Below, piece by piece: positions 52,187 through 60,900 of a stretch of DNA of 64,000 nucleotides; positions within the stretch are counted from its first letter, which is position 1; each line of letters opens with the position of its first letter. A program made the position numbers and the translations under genes. Source of the DNA: Microbacterium galbinum (GTDB taxonomy: Bacteria > Actinomycetota > Actinomycetes > Actinomycetales > Microbacteriaceae); the NCBI RefSeq assembly GCF_023101185.1, contig NZ_CP078077.1, positions 248,001 to 312,000 of the forward strand, written 5' to 3'. The notes under the pieces are model-generated. The model worked only from the letters and a program-made list of their open reading frames with translations, was not told where the DNA came from and ran no database searches.

Positions 52187-53131
52187 TCACTCCGTGATCT
52201 CTGCGACCCAGCGGGCCGTGTGGTGGGCGCTGGCGACCGGGTCCATGCTGGCGCGATCGACCTCGATGATCACCCAGCCGTCCCATCCCTCGGGCAGCTG
52301 CTCGAGCGTGCCCCGCAGGTCTACCTGCCCGAGCCCGGGCTCGAGGTAGAGTCCGAGGTCGGTCGCCCGCTCGTAGCTCAGTCCCTCCTCGCGGCTGCGC
52401 CGAGCGAGTTCGAGGTCGAGATCCTTCAGGTGCAGATCCTGCACGCGGTCCGCCCAGCGCGCGATGGTGTCCTTCGCGCTGATGCCCGCCCACTCCAGGT
52501 GACCGATGTCGAAGGCCGCGCCGAGGCGCTGCGCGTCGATCGCGTTCAGCACGTGCTCGTACTCGTGCTGCGTCTCGATCCAGGTGCCGACGTGGTTGTG
52601 CAGCCCGGGCTTCACTCCCTCGGCGTTCAGCACGTCGACGGCCTCGTCGATCAGGTCGGTGAGCTCGTCGAGGCGATCCTGCGAGAAGTCCGCGCCGATG
52701 GCCGGCTTCTGCCAGCGGATCGCCGTCTGGTCGACCTCGGCGGCGAGGAAGATCGTGCCGATCCCGAAGTAGTTCGACTCCTCGGCCTTGCGACGCACCG
52801 CGTCGAACCAGTGGATGCGCTCGAAGGTGCCGCGCTCGAGCCGTCCGCCGTGATCGCTCGCCAGCGGAACCTGCACGTACCCCGGGGCGAGGGTCAGACC
52901 CGACTCCCGCACCATCGCCGCGTAGTTCTGCAGGGTCTGCGTGTCGAGCACCTCCATCATCGTGGCCCCGAACCCGGCCTGTCGGATCTCGCGGAGCACA
53001 TCGGGGTACTCGGCGACGAACGCGGGGTCGGCGAAGCGCCACAGACTCGCGCTCTCGAGGTCTTCCGGGTCCTCCTTCACGTTGATCCACTGGATCGCGT
53101 TGAGGGCGAACTTCAGGTCCTTCACGGCCAT
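52187..53131 (-). CDS. Sugar phosphate isomerase/epimerase-like TIM barrel (type B, paralogue 2)
   Basis: Paralogue of 314 residues, aligning throughout with the following gene: [78 protein letters not shown] and IIEVDRASMD. Differences are concentrated in the loop after the second barrel strand, where substrate specificity usually resides. AAAGGA a few bases upstream supports the ATG at 53131. Only four bases separate its stop from the next start. Confidence 0.87.
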   Translation of the reverse strand: MAVKDLKFALNAIQWINVKEDPEDLESASLWRFADPAFVAEYPDVLREIRQAGFGATMMEVLDTQTLQNYAAMVRESGLTLAPGYVQVPLASDHGGRLERGTFERIHWFDAVRRKAEESNYFGIGTIFLAAEVDQTAIRWQKPAIGADFSQDRLDELTDLIDEAVDVLNAEGVKPGLHNHVGTWIETQHEYEHVLNAIDAQRLGAAFDIGHLEWAGISAKDTIARWADRVQDLHLKDLDLELARRSREEGLSYERATDLGLYLEPGLGQVDLRGTLEQLPEGWDGWVIIEVDRASMDPVASAHHTARWVAEITE

Positions 53132-53179
53132 GGGAGGGGTCCTTTCGAGGGGGTCGCTGCAGGGGTCACGACGCGGCGG

Positions 53180-54007
53180 TCACTTCAGACCGGTGGCGGC
53201 GACGCCCTGGATGAAGTACTTCTGCAGGAAGAGGAACAGGATGAGGATCGGCAGCAGCACGACCATCGCACCGGCCAGCAGCAGACCGAAGGAGATGGTG
53301 TTGGATGCCTGCGACGCGACCGAGAGTCCGACCGGCGCGGTGTAGGTGTCCTGCGACTGGGCGACGACGAGCGGCCAGAGGAAGTTGTTCCACGAGGTGA
53401 GGAACGACAGGATCGCGACGGTCGCGAGGCCGGGACCGGTGAGCGGCAGGAAGACCCGGAAGAAGATCCGGCCCTCCCCCGCGCCGTCCAGACGCGCGGC
53501 CTCCATGAGCTCGAACGGCACGCCGTGCGCGAACTGGCGCATGATGAACACGCACAGCGGCAGCACGAGCACCGGCAGGATGATCGCGATGAGCGAGTTC
53601 ACCAGGCCCATCTGCACGACGATCACGAACTGCGGCACGAAGAGCGCCACGTACGGCACGATCATCGATGCGATCACGAGCGGGAACACGAGGCCGCGTC
53701 CGCGGAAGCGCAGCTTCGCGAGCGCATACCCGGCCATCGCGCTGAAGAGCACGTTGCCCACGATCGCGACGCTCGAGACCACGATGCTGTTGAGCATGTA
53801 GGTGCCGAAACCGCGGTCGGCGAACAGCTGGATGTAGTTCTGGATCTGGAACGACTCCGGGAACCACGCCCCCGGGTTGCCGAGGAACTCGGCCTGCGTC
53901 TTGAACGATCCGAAGAACACCCAGACGAAGGGCAGGAGCATGAAGACGGTGATGACGGTGAGCGCCGTGTAGTTCAGCGCTTGACGCGTCGGAGACAGAG
54001 TTTTCAA
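53180..54007 (-). CDS. ABC sugar transporter permease (MalG-like), TTG start
   Basis: CUT1 permease of 275 residues with six helices; the EAA loop is ELMEAARLDGAGEGRIFFRVFLP, followed by LTSWNNFLWPLVV. No ATG or GTG fits the N-terminus. A TTG at 54007 overlaps the stop codon of the preceding permease (TTGA) and has GAGG eight bases upstream, giving LKTLSPTRQALNYT. This start gives the family length, so the rare codon is accepted. It pairs with the MalF-like permease upstream. Confidence 0.87.
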   Translation of the reverse strand: MKTLSPTRQALNYTALTVITVFMLLPFVWVFFGSFKTQAEFLGNPGAWFPESFQIQNYIQLFADRGFGTYMLNSIVVSSVAIVGNVLFSAMAGYALAKLRFRGRGLVFPLVIASMIVPYVALFVPQFVIVVQMGLVNSLIAIILPVLVLPLCVFIMRQFAHGVPFELMEAARLDGAGEGRIFFRVFLPLTGPGLATVAILSFLTSWNNFLWPLVVAQSQDTYTAPVGLSVASQASNTISFGLLLAGAMVVLLPILILFLFLQKYFIQGVAATGLK

Positions 54008-54972
54008 TGTTTCGGCCTCAGGATTCTGAACTGGACGATCGCGACGATTCCGACGAGCACGAGCAGCAGCACCGATCCCGCCATCGAGGCGGAGACGTTG
54101 CCGAACCCGAACTGCTCGTACACCCAGACGGCGATCGACTTGGTGGATCCGAGCGGGCCGCCCTTGGTGAGCAGGTACGGCTCTTCGAAGATGTTGAGGA
54201 ACGAGACCGTCTGCAGCACCGTGACGAGCAGGGTCGTCGGGCGCAGCAGCGGCAGCGTGATCGACCAGAGCCGGCGCCAGGCACCCGCCCCGTCGGTGGC
54301 CGCGGCCTCGTAGATCTCCTCCGGCACGGCCTGGAGGCCGGCGAGGAAGAGGATCATGCAGGTTCCGGTCGTGCGCCACACGCCCATCATCACGACGGTG
54401 GTGATGGCCCAGCCCGGCTCGCCGAGCCAGTTCGGCGCTCCGAGTCCCAGATCCGTGAGGGTCGTGTTCACCGGCCCGGTGATCGAGAACGCGTACTGCC
54501 AGATCACGGCGGCGGCGACGATGTTGGTGATCACCGGCACGTAGGCCGCGGCCCGGAAGAAGTTGCGCAGGCGACGGATGCCGTTGTTGAGCATGAGCGC
54601 CAGGGCGAGGCCCAGGGCCATGCTGATCGGCACGCAGATCACCACGAACATCACGGTGTTCAGGAACGCGCTCTGGAATCCGGGGTTGTTGATGATGTCG
54701 ATGAAGCCCTGGAAGCCCGTGAAGTTCACATTGAACGGATCGCGGATGTCACGGGCGCTGATGTCGGTCAGGCTCGCCCCGATCGCGAGCACGGCGGGGA
54801 TGCCGGTGAAGAGCAGGAAGATCGCGAGGAACGGGGCGAGGAACAGCCACGCGGTGGTGGCTTCGGCCCGCGATCCCTCGTGCACCTTCCTGATCCGTCG
54901 AGGACCGGTGCCCCGGGGGCGTCGCGAGGACGCCCCCGAGGTGACCATGGTGCGGGTCGCAGTGGTGGACAT
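54004..54972 (-). CDS. ABC sugar transporter permease (MalF-like)
   Basis: CUT1 permease of 322 residues. A basic N-terminal tail with RRPRGTGPRRIRKVH precedes six helices. The EAA loop is EIYEAAATDGAGAWRRLWSITLP, and the C-terminal KSIAVWVYEQFGFGNVS is typical. It starts eight bases after the binding-protein stop codon. No ATPase gene is present, so a shared ATPase is presumed. Confidence 0.9.
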   Translation of the reverse strand: MSTTATRTMVTSGASSRRPRGTGPRRIRKVHEGSRAEATTAWLFLAPFLAIFLLFTGIPAVLAIGASLTDISARDIRDPFNVNFTGFQGFIDIINNPGFQSAFLNTVMFVVICVPISMALGLALALMLNNGIRRLRNFFRAAAYVPVITNIVAAAVIWQYAFSITGPVNTTLTDLGLGAPNWLGEPGWAITTVVMMGVWRTTGTCMILFLAGLQAVPEEIYEAAATDGAGAWRRLWSITLPLLRPTTLLVTVLQTVSFLNIFEEPYLLTKGGPLGSTKSIAVWVYEQFGFGNVSASMAGSVLLLVLVGIVAIVQFRILRPKH

Positions 54973-54980
54973 GATCGGGG

Positions 54981-56294
54981 TCAGTTACCCGTCCCGATGG
55001 ACTCGGCCTGCGCCTGAGCCTCGTCGAGAGCGTCCTGCGCCGACACTCCGCCGCGGACGACCTTCTCCATCTGCTCACCGATCACGGTGCCGACCTGGCT
55101 CCAGGTCGAGACCTTCGGCAGGGTGACGCCGGTCTCGAGACCGGCCTCGACCGTCTGCAGCAGACGGTCCCCGGCGAGCGCCGGGTCCTCCCACGCCGAC
55201 TTCACGGCCGGCATGTTCTTGAAGATCTCGAACCACTTGACCTGGCTCTCGGGCTCCGACATGAAGCGGGCGAACTTCCACGCCGCGTCCTTGTTCTCGG
55301 AGTCCGAGGGCACGAACCAGCTGCCGCCGCCGACCGTGGTCGCGGCGTCGCCGTCGGGGCCGACGGGCATCGTGGCGAGCGAGAGGTGCTCGTCCGCCCA
55401 GCCCTCGCCGTTGGCATCGTCGAACCAGCCGACGAACCAGGGGCCGCCGTCGATGATCGCGGCGTTCTTGCCGGTGGTCGACCACGAGACCGTGTCGAGG
55501 AAGGCGGGGCCGTCGGGCGAGGCCAGGCCGTCGGCCATCAGGCCCGCCCAGTACTCGAGCGCCTCGACGTTCTCGGGCGAGTTGATCGTCCACGTCGAGA
55601 GGTCGTCGGAGATGAACCCGCCGCCGTTCTGCTTCGCGAAGGTCAGCAGCTGACGGGCGGTGTACGAGTCGTAGGCCGCGTAGAGCGCGAGCGGCCACTC
55701 GACACCGGAGGCCTTGAGGTCCTCACCGAAGGTGCGCAGACTGTCCCAGTCGGTGGGGGCCTCGGCACCCGCGGCCTCGGCCAGGTCGGTGCGGTAGATG
55801 ACCATGTCGGCGTAGGCGTACCACGGCACGCCGTAGGCCACGTCGTCGTAGACCGAGTTGTCCCAGATGACCTCGAAGAAGTCGTCCGGGTCGACGAGGC
55901 CGTCGGGCACGGCGTCGAATCCACCGGTCGAGATCAGCGACGACTGCGTCTCGGTGAACGCGTAGATCAGGTCGGGCACGGTGCCCGCGGTGATCGCCGC
56001 GGTCATCTTCGATGCGAACTCCGCTTCCGGGATCTGCGTCATGTTGATCTCGACGTCGGGGTTGTCCTTCGTGAACTCCTCGAACATCTGGGGCAGTTCG
56101 GCGCCGTCGGCGCCCTGCGTCCAGATCTCGAGGGTTCCGGTGGCCGGCTCGTCGTCGACCTTCGTGGAAGCGCCGGCATCGCCGCCGCCGCTGTCGCCGC
56201 CGCGGCCGCAGCCGGTGAGCAGCAGGGCGCCGGACGTGACCAGCGCGATTCCGAGCATCGTCGCCCGGCGTCGCGAAGTGGTGTGGAAGTGCAT
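54981..56294 (-). CDS. ABC sugar transporter, solute-binding lipoprotein (CUT1 type)
   Basis: Binding lipoprotein of 437 residues. The N-terminus SRRRATMLGIALVTSGALLLTGC has an arginine-rich n-region and a lipobox. LEIWTQGADGAELPQMFEEFTKDNPDVEIN and FADMV-type family 1 blocks follow, with SWFVPSDSENKDAAWKFARFM near the C-terminus. The second ATG (56294) is used because AAGGAG lies nine bases upstream; for the ATG at 56303 the same sequence would be directly adjacent. Ligand is presumed to be the glycoside processed by the operon. Confidence 0.88.
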   Translation of the reverse strand: MHFHTTSRRRATMLGIALVTSGALLLTGCGRGGDSGGGDAGASTKVDDEPATGTLEIWTQGADGAELPQMFEEFTKDNPDVEINMTQIPEAEFASKMTAAITAGTVPDLIYAFTETQSSLISTGGFDAVPDGLVDPDDFFEVIWDNSVYDDVAYGVPWYAYADMVIYRTDLAEAAGAEAPTDWDSLRTFGEDLKASGVEWPLALYAAYDSYTARQLLTFAKQNGGGFISDDLSTWTINSPENVEALEYWAGLMADGLASPDGPAFLDTVSWSTTGKNAAIIDGGPWFVGWFDDANGEGWADEHLSLATMPVGPDGDAATTVGGGSWFVPSDSENKDAAWKFARFMSEPESQVKWFEIFKNMPAVKSAWEDPALAGDRLLQTVEAGLETGVTLPKVSTWSQVGTVIGEQMEKVVRGGVSAQDALDEAQAQAESIGTGN

Positions 56295-56331
56295 CGCGAT
56301 CATCTCCTTGGTGGGTAGGGGTACTGCAGGG

Positions 56332-57825
56332 TCAGAGGGAAGCGGCGACCGCGCGCGCGATGCGCACCGAGAGCGTGGCTCCGGTGAGCGTCGAGTTGCA
56401 CGTCAACGCGGTCGGGATCACGCCGTTGCCGGCGAGATACAGGTTGTCGAAGCCCCAGACACGGCCGTCCGTGTCCACGACGCTCGTGCCGTCGTCATCG
56501 GGCCCCATCCGGACGGTGCCGGTGTAGTGCAGGGATGCCCCGGGGGGCTGCACCTCGCGGTCCTCGGTCGGGAAGTCCCCGATCACGGCCGCTGCCGTCC
56601 GCTGCACCTCCTGGGTGCGGCGGATCTCCTCGAGGTCGGCGTCGGAGTACGAGAAGTGCACGGTCATGTGCGGCATGCCGAGGGCATCCGTCAGCTCGTC
56701 GGAGAACTCGATGCGGTTCTCGGCGCGGATCTCGGTGGCGCAGTACCATCCGACGCTGAGCTTGTGGCGCCCCTCGAACTCGCGCTCCATGAGCTGGCCG
56801 TGCGCGGGGCGGGCGGCGCCGATCGACGGGCTCCAGAACGAGCCGATGAACGGCTCCCCCGCGGGCGGCTGGAGGATGTCGGCATCCGTCAGCCCGAAGC
56901 GGGAGGCGTCGATGTCGACCTCGCCGTCGATCGTCGCGTGCTCGTTGAGGTAGGCGCCGAGGGCGGTGGGGCGGATGCCGGAGGCCCAGAGCAGCTGCGG
57001 GGTGCGCAGCGCGTCGCCCGCGATCAGCACCTGCGCGCCGTGGGCGGTCGCTTCCTCGCCGGTGACGAGGTCGCGGTAGGAGAGTCCGGTGACGCGCGTT
57101 CCGTCGTGCTCGATGCGGTGCACCAGCACGCCGCTGCGGAGCGTGACGTTCGGCTCGCTGCCGTCGAAGACGAAGGGCGCGATGTCCCGGGGGCCGGTGC
57201 GGGCGAAGGGCTCGCCGACGCGCGGCACGCCGCCCATCGGCATGTACCCGAACTCGCGGGCGGGATCGGGGCTCGGCACGGCCTCGCGGAGAGCGGCGAA
57301 CAGCGGCTGCTCGAACGGGTTCGGCACGCCCGCGACGAGGGGCCCGACGTAGGTGCGCAGCAGACCGCGCGCCGTCTCGAGGTCGGCGTCCCATTCCGTG
57401 CGCGGCAGGAAGGCGGGGATCTCCTCTGCGTAGGGCCAGGGGGTCGCGGCGGTCCAGTGCACGCCCATCCCGCCGATGTTCCAGGCGACGGACGCCCCCG
57501 GGAAAGCGGCGAAGTTGTGCCCGAAGAACGCGGCGGGGAACACACCCGAGGACTCGGGGTCCCATCCGTCGCCCTCGATCGCGCTCATCGAGACCGCGTC
57601 CTTGACGTACTCGATCTGGCGCGCGCGGCGCATGAGGTCGTCGTACGAGGCGTTCATCGCGCTCTCATCGGCCTCGACGAGGTGCTCGCCCGGCACCGAG
57701 GTGATCTCGCGACCGGCCTCGAGCACCAGGATCGTCGCCTCGGGCACCTGCTGGTGCACCTGCTGCGCGATGATCGCGCCGTTCGGACCGGTGCCGACGA
57801 TCACGAGGTCGAAGTTGTCAGTCAT
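56332..57825 (-). CDS. GMC-type FAD oxidoreductase (pyranose / C-glycoside 3-oxidase-like)
   Basis: Flavoprotein of 497 residues. FDLVIVGTGPNGAIIAQQ is the FAD-binding Rossmann fingerprint at residues 5-22 and VLEAG the following strand. WNIGGMGVHWTAATPW matches the position of the STHW motif where pyranose 2-oxidase binds FAD covalently through His. The catalytic pair of the GMC family is seen in SLHYTGTVRMG (His) and ALTCNSTLTGATLSVRIA (Asn). The length and motifs resemble bacterial pyranose oxidases and the C-glycoside 3-oxidase CarA described from Microbacterium. AGAAGGA supports the ATG at 57825. Expected reaction: oxidation of a sugar or glycoside at C2 or C3; which one is not determined. 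Confidence 0.85.
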   Translation of the reverse strand: MTDNFDLVIVGTGPNGAIIAQQVHQQVPEATILVLEAGREITSVPGEHLVEADESAMNASYDDLMRRARQIEYVKDAVSMSAIEGDGWDPESSGVFPAAFFGHNFAAFPGASVAWNIGGMGVHWTAATPWPYAEEIPAFLPRTEWDADLETARGLLRTYVGPLVAGVPNPFEQPLFAALREAVPSPDPAREFGYMPMGGVPRVGEPFARTGPRDIAPFVFDGSEPNVTLRSGVLVHRIEHDGTRVTGLSYRDLVTGEEATAHGAQVLIAGDALRTPQLLWASGIRPTALGAYLNEHATIDGEVDIDASRFGLTDADILQPPAGEPFIGSFWSPSIGAARPAHGQLMEREFEGRHKLSVGWYCATEIRAENRIEFSDELTDALGMPHMTVHFSYSDADLEEIRRTQEVQRTAAAVIGDFPTEDREVQPPGASLHYTGTVRMGPDDDGTSVVDTDGRVWGFDNLYLAGNGVIPTALTCNSTLTGATLSVRIARAVAASL

Positions 57826-57876
57826 CTGTGTTCCTTCTGTTCTGCGTTGAATCAGGAGAGGTGCATGCACCGGGGG

Positions 57877-58983
57877 TCAGAGTGCGGGGGTGTCGACCCA
57901 GCGCTGCTCGTCGGCGGCGATCAGCACGGCCTCGGTGAGCTGAGCGGCGCGCACACCGTCGTCGAAGGTGGGTAGGCCGTCGGGTGACTCACCGCGGATC
58001 GCCGCGTAGGCGTCGGCGACGAAGCCGTTGAAGGCGTCCTGATAGCCCTGCGCGTGACCGGCGGGAACGGTCGAGAACCGGGCGACTCCGGGGTGAGCGG
58101 TCTGCGGGTCGCGGAAGAGGTGCCTGCTGCCCTCGCGCTCGCCGATCCACAGCTCCTCCGGGCGTTCCTGGTCGAAGCGGATGCTGGCCTGCGCACCGTG
58201 GAGTTCGAGGGTGAGGGAGTTCTTGCGGCCGGCGGCCATCTGCGAGATCAGCAGCGTGCCGATCGCGCCCGACTCCATCTCGACGAGGATCGACACGGCA
58301 TCCTCGTTGGTGACGGCGCGCCCGGCGCGCTCGGCGTAGACGCGGCGCGTGCGGGCGGTGAGGCGCACGATCCGCTCCCCCGCGACGAACTCGAGCAGGT
58401 CGCACAGGTGCGAGCCGATGTCGGCGAAGGCGCGGGAGGGTCCGCCGTCGGCGGAGGTGACGCGCCAATCGTCGTCACCGGGCAGGAGCATCCAGTCCTG
58501 CAGGTATCCGCAGTCCACCGTGAGGAGATCTCCGATCTCACCGGCGGCGACGCGGGCGCGGGCCTCGCGCACCATCGGGTGGTACCGGTAGACGAAGGGC
58601 ACCACGGCGACCACACCGCGCTCGGCGGCTGCGGCGGCGAGCGCGCGGGCGTCGTCGACGTGCGTGGCGAGCGGCTTCTCGCAGATCACGTGCACGCCGG
58701 CCTCGATCACCGCGAGGGCGAAGGCGGCGTGGGTGGCGTTGGGGGTGCACACGTGCACCACGTCCACGTCCTGGGTGAGCAGTTCGGCGAGATCCTCGGC
58801 GGCGCGTTCGATCCCGAGGTCCTGAGCGGCGGTGAGGGCCCGCTCCCGCGAGGAGCTCGCGAGCACTGCGGTGGTGGCACCGGCGGCGCGTGCTGCGCGG
58901 CTGTGCACCTGGGCCATGAATCCTCCGCCGAGGAATCCGGATCGGATCGTCCCGACGCCGGTAGCTGTGACGTCCGTTGTCAT
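57877..58983 (-). CDS. Gfo/Idh/MocA family oxidoreductase, first gene of the glycoside operon
   Basis: NAD(P)-dependent oxidoreductase of 368 residues. SGFLGGGFMAQVHSRAARAAG is the cofactor loop, HVCTPNATHAAFALAVIEAGVHVICEKPLATH carries the catalytic Lys, and DIGSHLCDLLEFVAGE the conserved Asp and His of the substrate domain. Members interconvert sugar hydroxyl and keto groups, so it could reduce a 3-keto sugar after cleavage or oxidise the substrate in place of the flavoenzyme. No good Shine-Dalgarno precedes the ATG at 58983; AGGAGGA lies too far upstream. It is divergent from the ROK regulator. Confidence 0.88.
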   Translation of the reverse strand: MTTDVTATGVGTIRSGFLGGGFMAQVHSRAARAAGATTAVLASSSRERALTAAQDLGIERAAEDLAELLTQDVDVVHVCTPNATHAAFALAVIEAGVHVICEKPLATHVDDARALAAAAAERGVVAVVPFVYRYHPMVREARARVAAGEIGDLLTVDCGYLQDWMLLPGDDDWRVTSADGGPSRAFADIGSHLCDLLEFVAGERIVRLTARTRRVYAERAGRAVTNEDAVSILVEMESGAIGTLLISQMAAGRKNSLTLELHGAQASIRFDQERPEELWIGEREGSRHLFRDPQTAHPGVARFSTVPAGHAQGYQDAFNGFVADAYAAIRGESPDGLPTFDDGVRAAQLTEAVLIAADEQRWVDTPAL

Positions 58984-59011
58984 GTCGATGATTCTGACAC
59001 GAGTCCTCCTA

Positions 59012-59035
59012 CTTTTGCTAGATCTTCGTCAAAAG
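59012..59035. promoter_or_regulatory. Putative ROK-regulator operator
   Basis: CTTTTG and its exact complement CAAAAG are separated by 12 bases in the only AT-rich part of the divergent intergenic region. Position and form suit an operator of the adjacent ROK protein. Confidence 0.4.
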
Positions 59036-59098
59036 ATTTTTCTCCATCGTCAGATCTCCTCCGCTGAGCAATGGAAGTCCTGTGATTTACTGACCCCT

Positions 59099-60295
59099 AT
59101 GAGTGATGCGGAACGCCACCTCCCGAACGCCTCCACGGGCGCGGGCGACATCTTCCAGCTCCTGCTGGACGGTCAGGCGCGCACCAAGGCCGACCTCGTG
59201 CACCTCACCGGCCTCGCCCGTTCCACCGTGTCGGCGCGCGTCGATGCCCTCCTCTCCGCCGGACTGCTCGTCGCCGCGGGCGAGGCCGCGTCCACCGGCG
59301 GGCGACCCCCGTCGCGCGTCGCCTTCAACCCGCGCGCGGGCCTCGTGCTGGCCGTCGACCTCGGCGCCTCACACGCCACGATCGCCATCGCCGACCTCGG
59401 CGGCAGGATCCTCGGCTCCACCACGCATCCGCTCGACATCGCCGGCGGGCCCGAGCCGGTGCTCGATCGGATGCTCGTCGAGGCCGAGGCCCTTCTCTCC
59501 AACCTCGAGACGCCCACGAGCGCGCTCGTCGGCGTCGGGATCGGCGTGCCCGGCCCGGTCGAGCACTCGACCGGCCGCCCCTACAACCCGCCGATCATGC
59601 CGGGATGGGACCGCTTCGACATCCCCGGGTACGTGCAGCGCACGTTCGACGTGCCGGTGCTCGTCGACAACGACGTGAACGTGCTCGCCCTCGGCGAGCA
59701 GACCACCAGCTTCCCCGACACCACCGATCTCATCTTCGTCAAGGTCGCCACCGGCATCGGCGCCGGCATCATCGCGGGCGGCCAGCTGCAGCGCGGCGCG
59801 CAGGGCTCGGCCGGCGACATGGGGCACGTCCGCGTGCCGCACTCCGCCGAGTCCACGCACGCCGCCGATGAGGAGCGAGACCTCGAGGACCTCGCCAGCG
59901 GCAGCGCGATCGCCGCGTCACTGCGCGCGCAGGGGATCGACGCCGAGACCAGCCGAGACGTGACCGAGCTGGTGCGGGCGGGGAACACCGCGGCGATCGA
60001 AGCGCTGCGCCAGGCAGGGCGCGACGTCGGCGAGGTGCTCGCCACGGTCGTGAACCTGCTCAACCCCTCGATCGTCGTGCTCGGCGGCAGCATCGCTCGA
60101 GCGGGCGAGCACCTGCTGGCCGGTGTCCGCGAGGTCGTCTACCGCCGCTCGATCCCCCTCGCCACCCAGCATCTCGCCATCGTGCAGTCCCCGACCGGGG
60201 AGCGCGCCGCGGTGCTGGGCGCGGCGATCATGGTCGCCCGCGAGGTGCTCTCCCCCGCCAACGTCGAACGATACGTGTCAATGAGAACCCGATGA
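59099..60295 (+). CDS. ROK family transcriptional regulator
   Basis: Regulator of 398 residues. The N-terminal winged helix (TKADLVHLTGLARSTVSARVDALLSAGLL) binds DNA; the remainder is a ROK sugar-kinase-like domain with AVDLGASHATIAIADLGG, GVGIGVPGPVEHSTGRP, LVDNDVNVLALGE and GIGAGIIAGGQLQRGAQGSAGDMGH. The zinc-binding CxCGxxGC motif of many ROK proteins is absent. The ATG at 59099 gives the correct N-terminus; the longer frame lies over the divergent gene. It probably represses the minus-strand glycoside operon and is induced by its sugar. Confidence 0.9.
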   Translation: MSDAERHLPNASTGAGDIFQLLLDGQARTKADLVHLTGLARSTVSARVDALLSAGLLVAAGEAASTGGRPPSRVAFNPRAGLVLAVDLGASHATIAIADLGGRILGSTTHPLDIAGGPEPVLDRMLVEAEALLSNLETPTSALVGVGIGVPGPVEHSTGRPYNPPIMPGWDRFDIPGYVQRTFDVPVLVDNDVNVLALGEQTTSFPDTTDLIFVKVATGIGAGIIAGGQLQRGAQGSAGDMGHVRVPHSAESTHAADEERDLEDLASGSAIAASLRAQGIDAETSRDVTELVRAGNTAAIEALRQAGRDVGEVLATVVNLLNPSIVVLGGSIARAGEHLLAGVREVVYRRSIPLATQHLAIVQSPTGERAAVLGAAIMVAREVLSPANVERYVSMRTR

Positions 60296-60900
60296 GTTCA
60301 CCGTATGAGCGCGCGCTCGGAGATCGCATCTCCGAGCTCCACCCGAAGACCGCCTGGTACTTCCGCACGATCCCCGATGGTCAGGTCGGCATCGGCACCG
60401 GGGTCTTCACCCGAGCCGGGTCCCCGCATCGCTGGCTGTGGCCGGTCTTCCGCATCGCCGAGTCCCTGGGCGTCGCGTTCGCCGGGTGGGAGCGCGACGT
60501 GCCCTTCCGCATCGAGAACCGCACGATCGGCGGCACGGCCGTCGCGGTGCGGTACTTCGACCTCCCCGGCCGCACCTGGGTCATGCCCGACACGGTCGCC
60601 CTCGGCGAGAATCGCGTCCTCCGCAACGAGATCGGCCCGCACCGCACCGTCGTGACGACCTTCGACCTCGACGTTCACGACGGCGCGGTCGTGCTCACCA
60701 TCCGACGTGTCGGGATGCGGTTCGGGCGGCTGCGCATCGCCGCTCCGCGCTTCCTGCGCCCGCGCATCGGCCTCGTCGAGCGCTGGGACGAAGACCGGCA
60801 GCAGCACCACGTGAACATGACCATCGACGCGCCACTCCTCGGTCGCGTCTACGAGTACACGGGCTACTTCGACTACGTGATCGAGAGCGAGACCCCGTGA
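60292..60900 (+). CDS. DUF4166 domain protein
   Basis: Uncharacterised protein of 202 residues. The DUF4166 signature is visible as HPKTAWYFRTIPDGQVGIGTGVFTRAGSPH, then VPFRIENRTI and the C-terminal FGRLRIAAPRFLRPRIGLVERWDE and GRVYEYTGYFDY. No catalytic motif is apparent. In many bacteria this domain is next to, or fused to, saccharopine-dehydrogenase-like or SDR proteins, which fits the SDR gene that follows. The start overlaps the ROK stop codon (ATGA) and the stop overlaps the next start (GTGA). Confidence 0.85.
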   Translation: MSSPYERALGDRISELHPKTAWYFRTIPDGQVGIGTGVFTRAGSPHRWLWPVFRIAESLGVAFAGWERDVPFRIENRTIGGTAVAVRYFDLPGRTWVMPDTVALGENRVLRNEIGPHRTVVTTFDLDVHDGAVVLTIRRVGMRFGRLRIAAPRFLRPRIGLVERWDEDRQQHHVNMTIDAPLLGRVYEYTGYFDYVIESETP

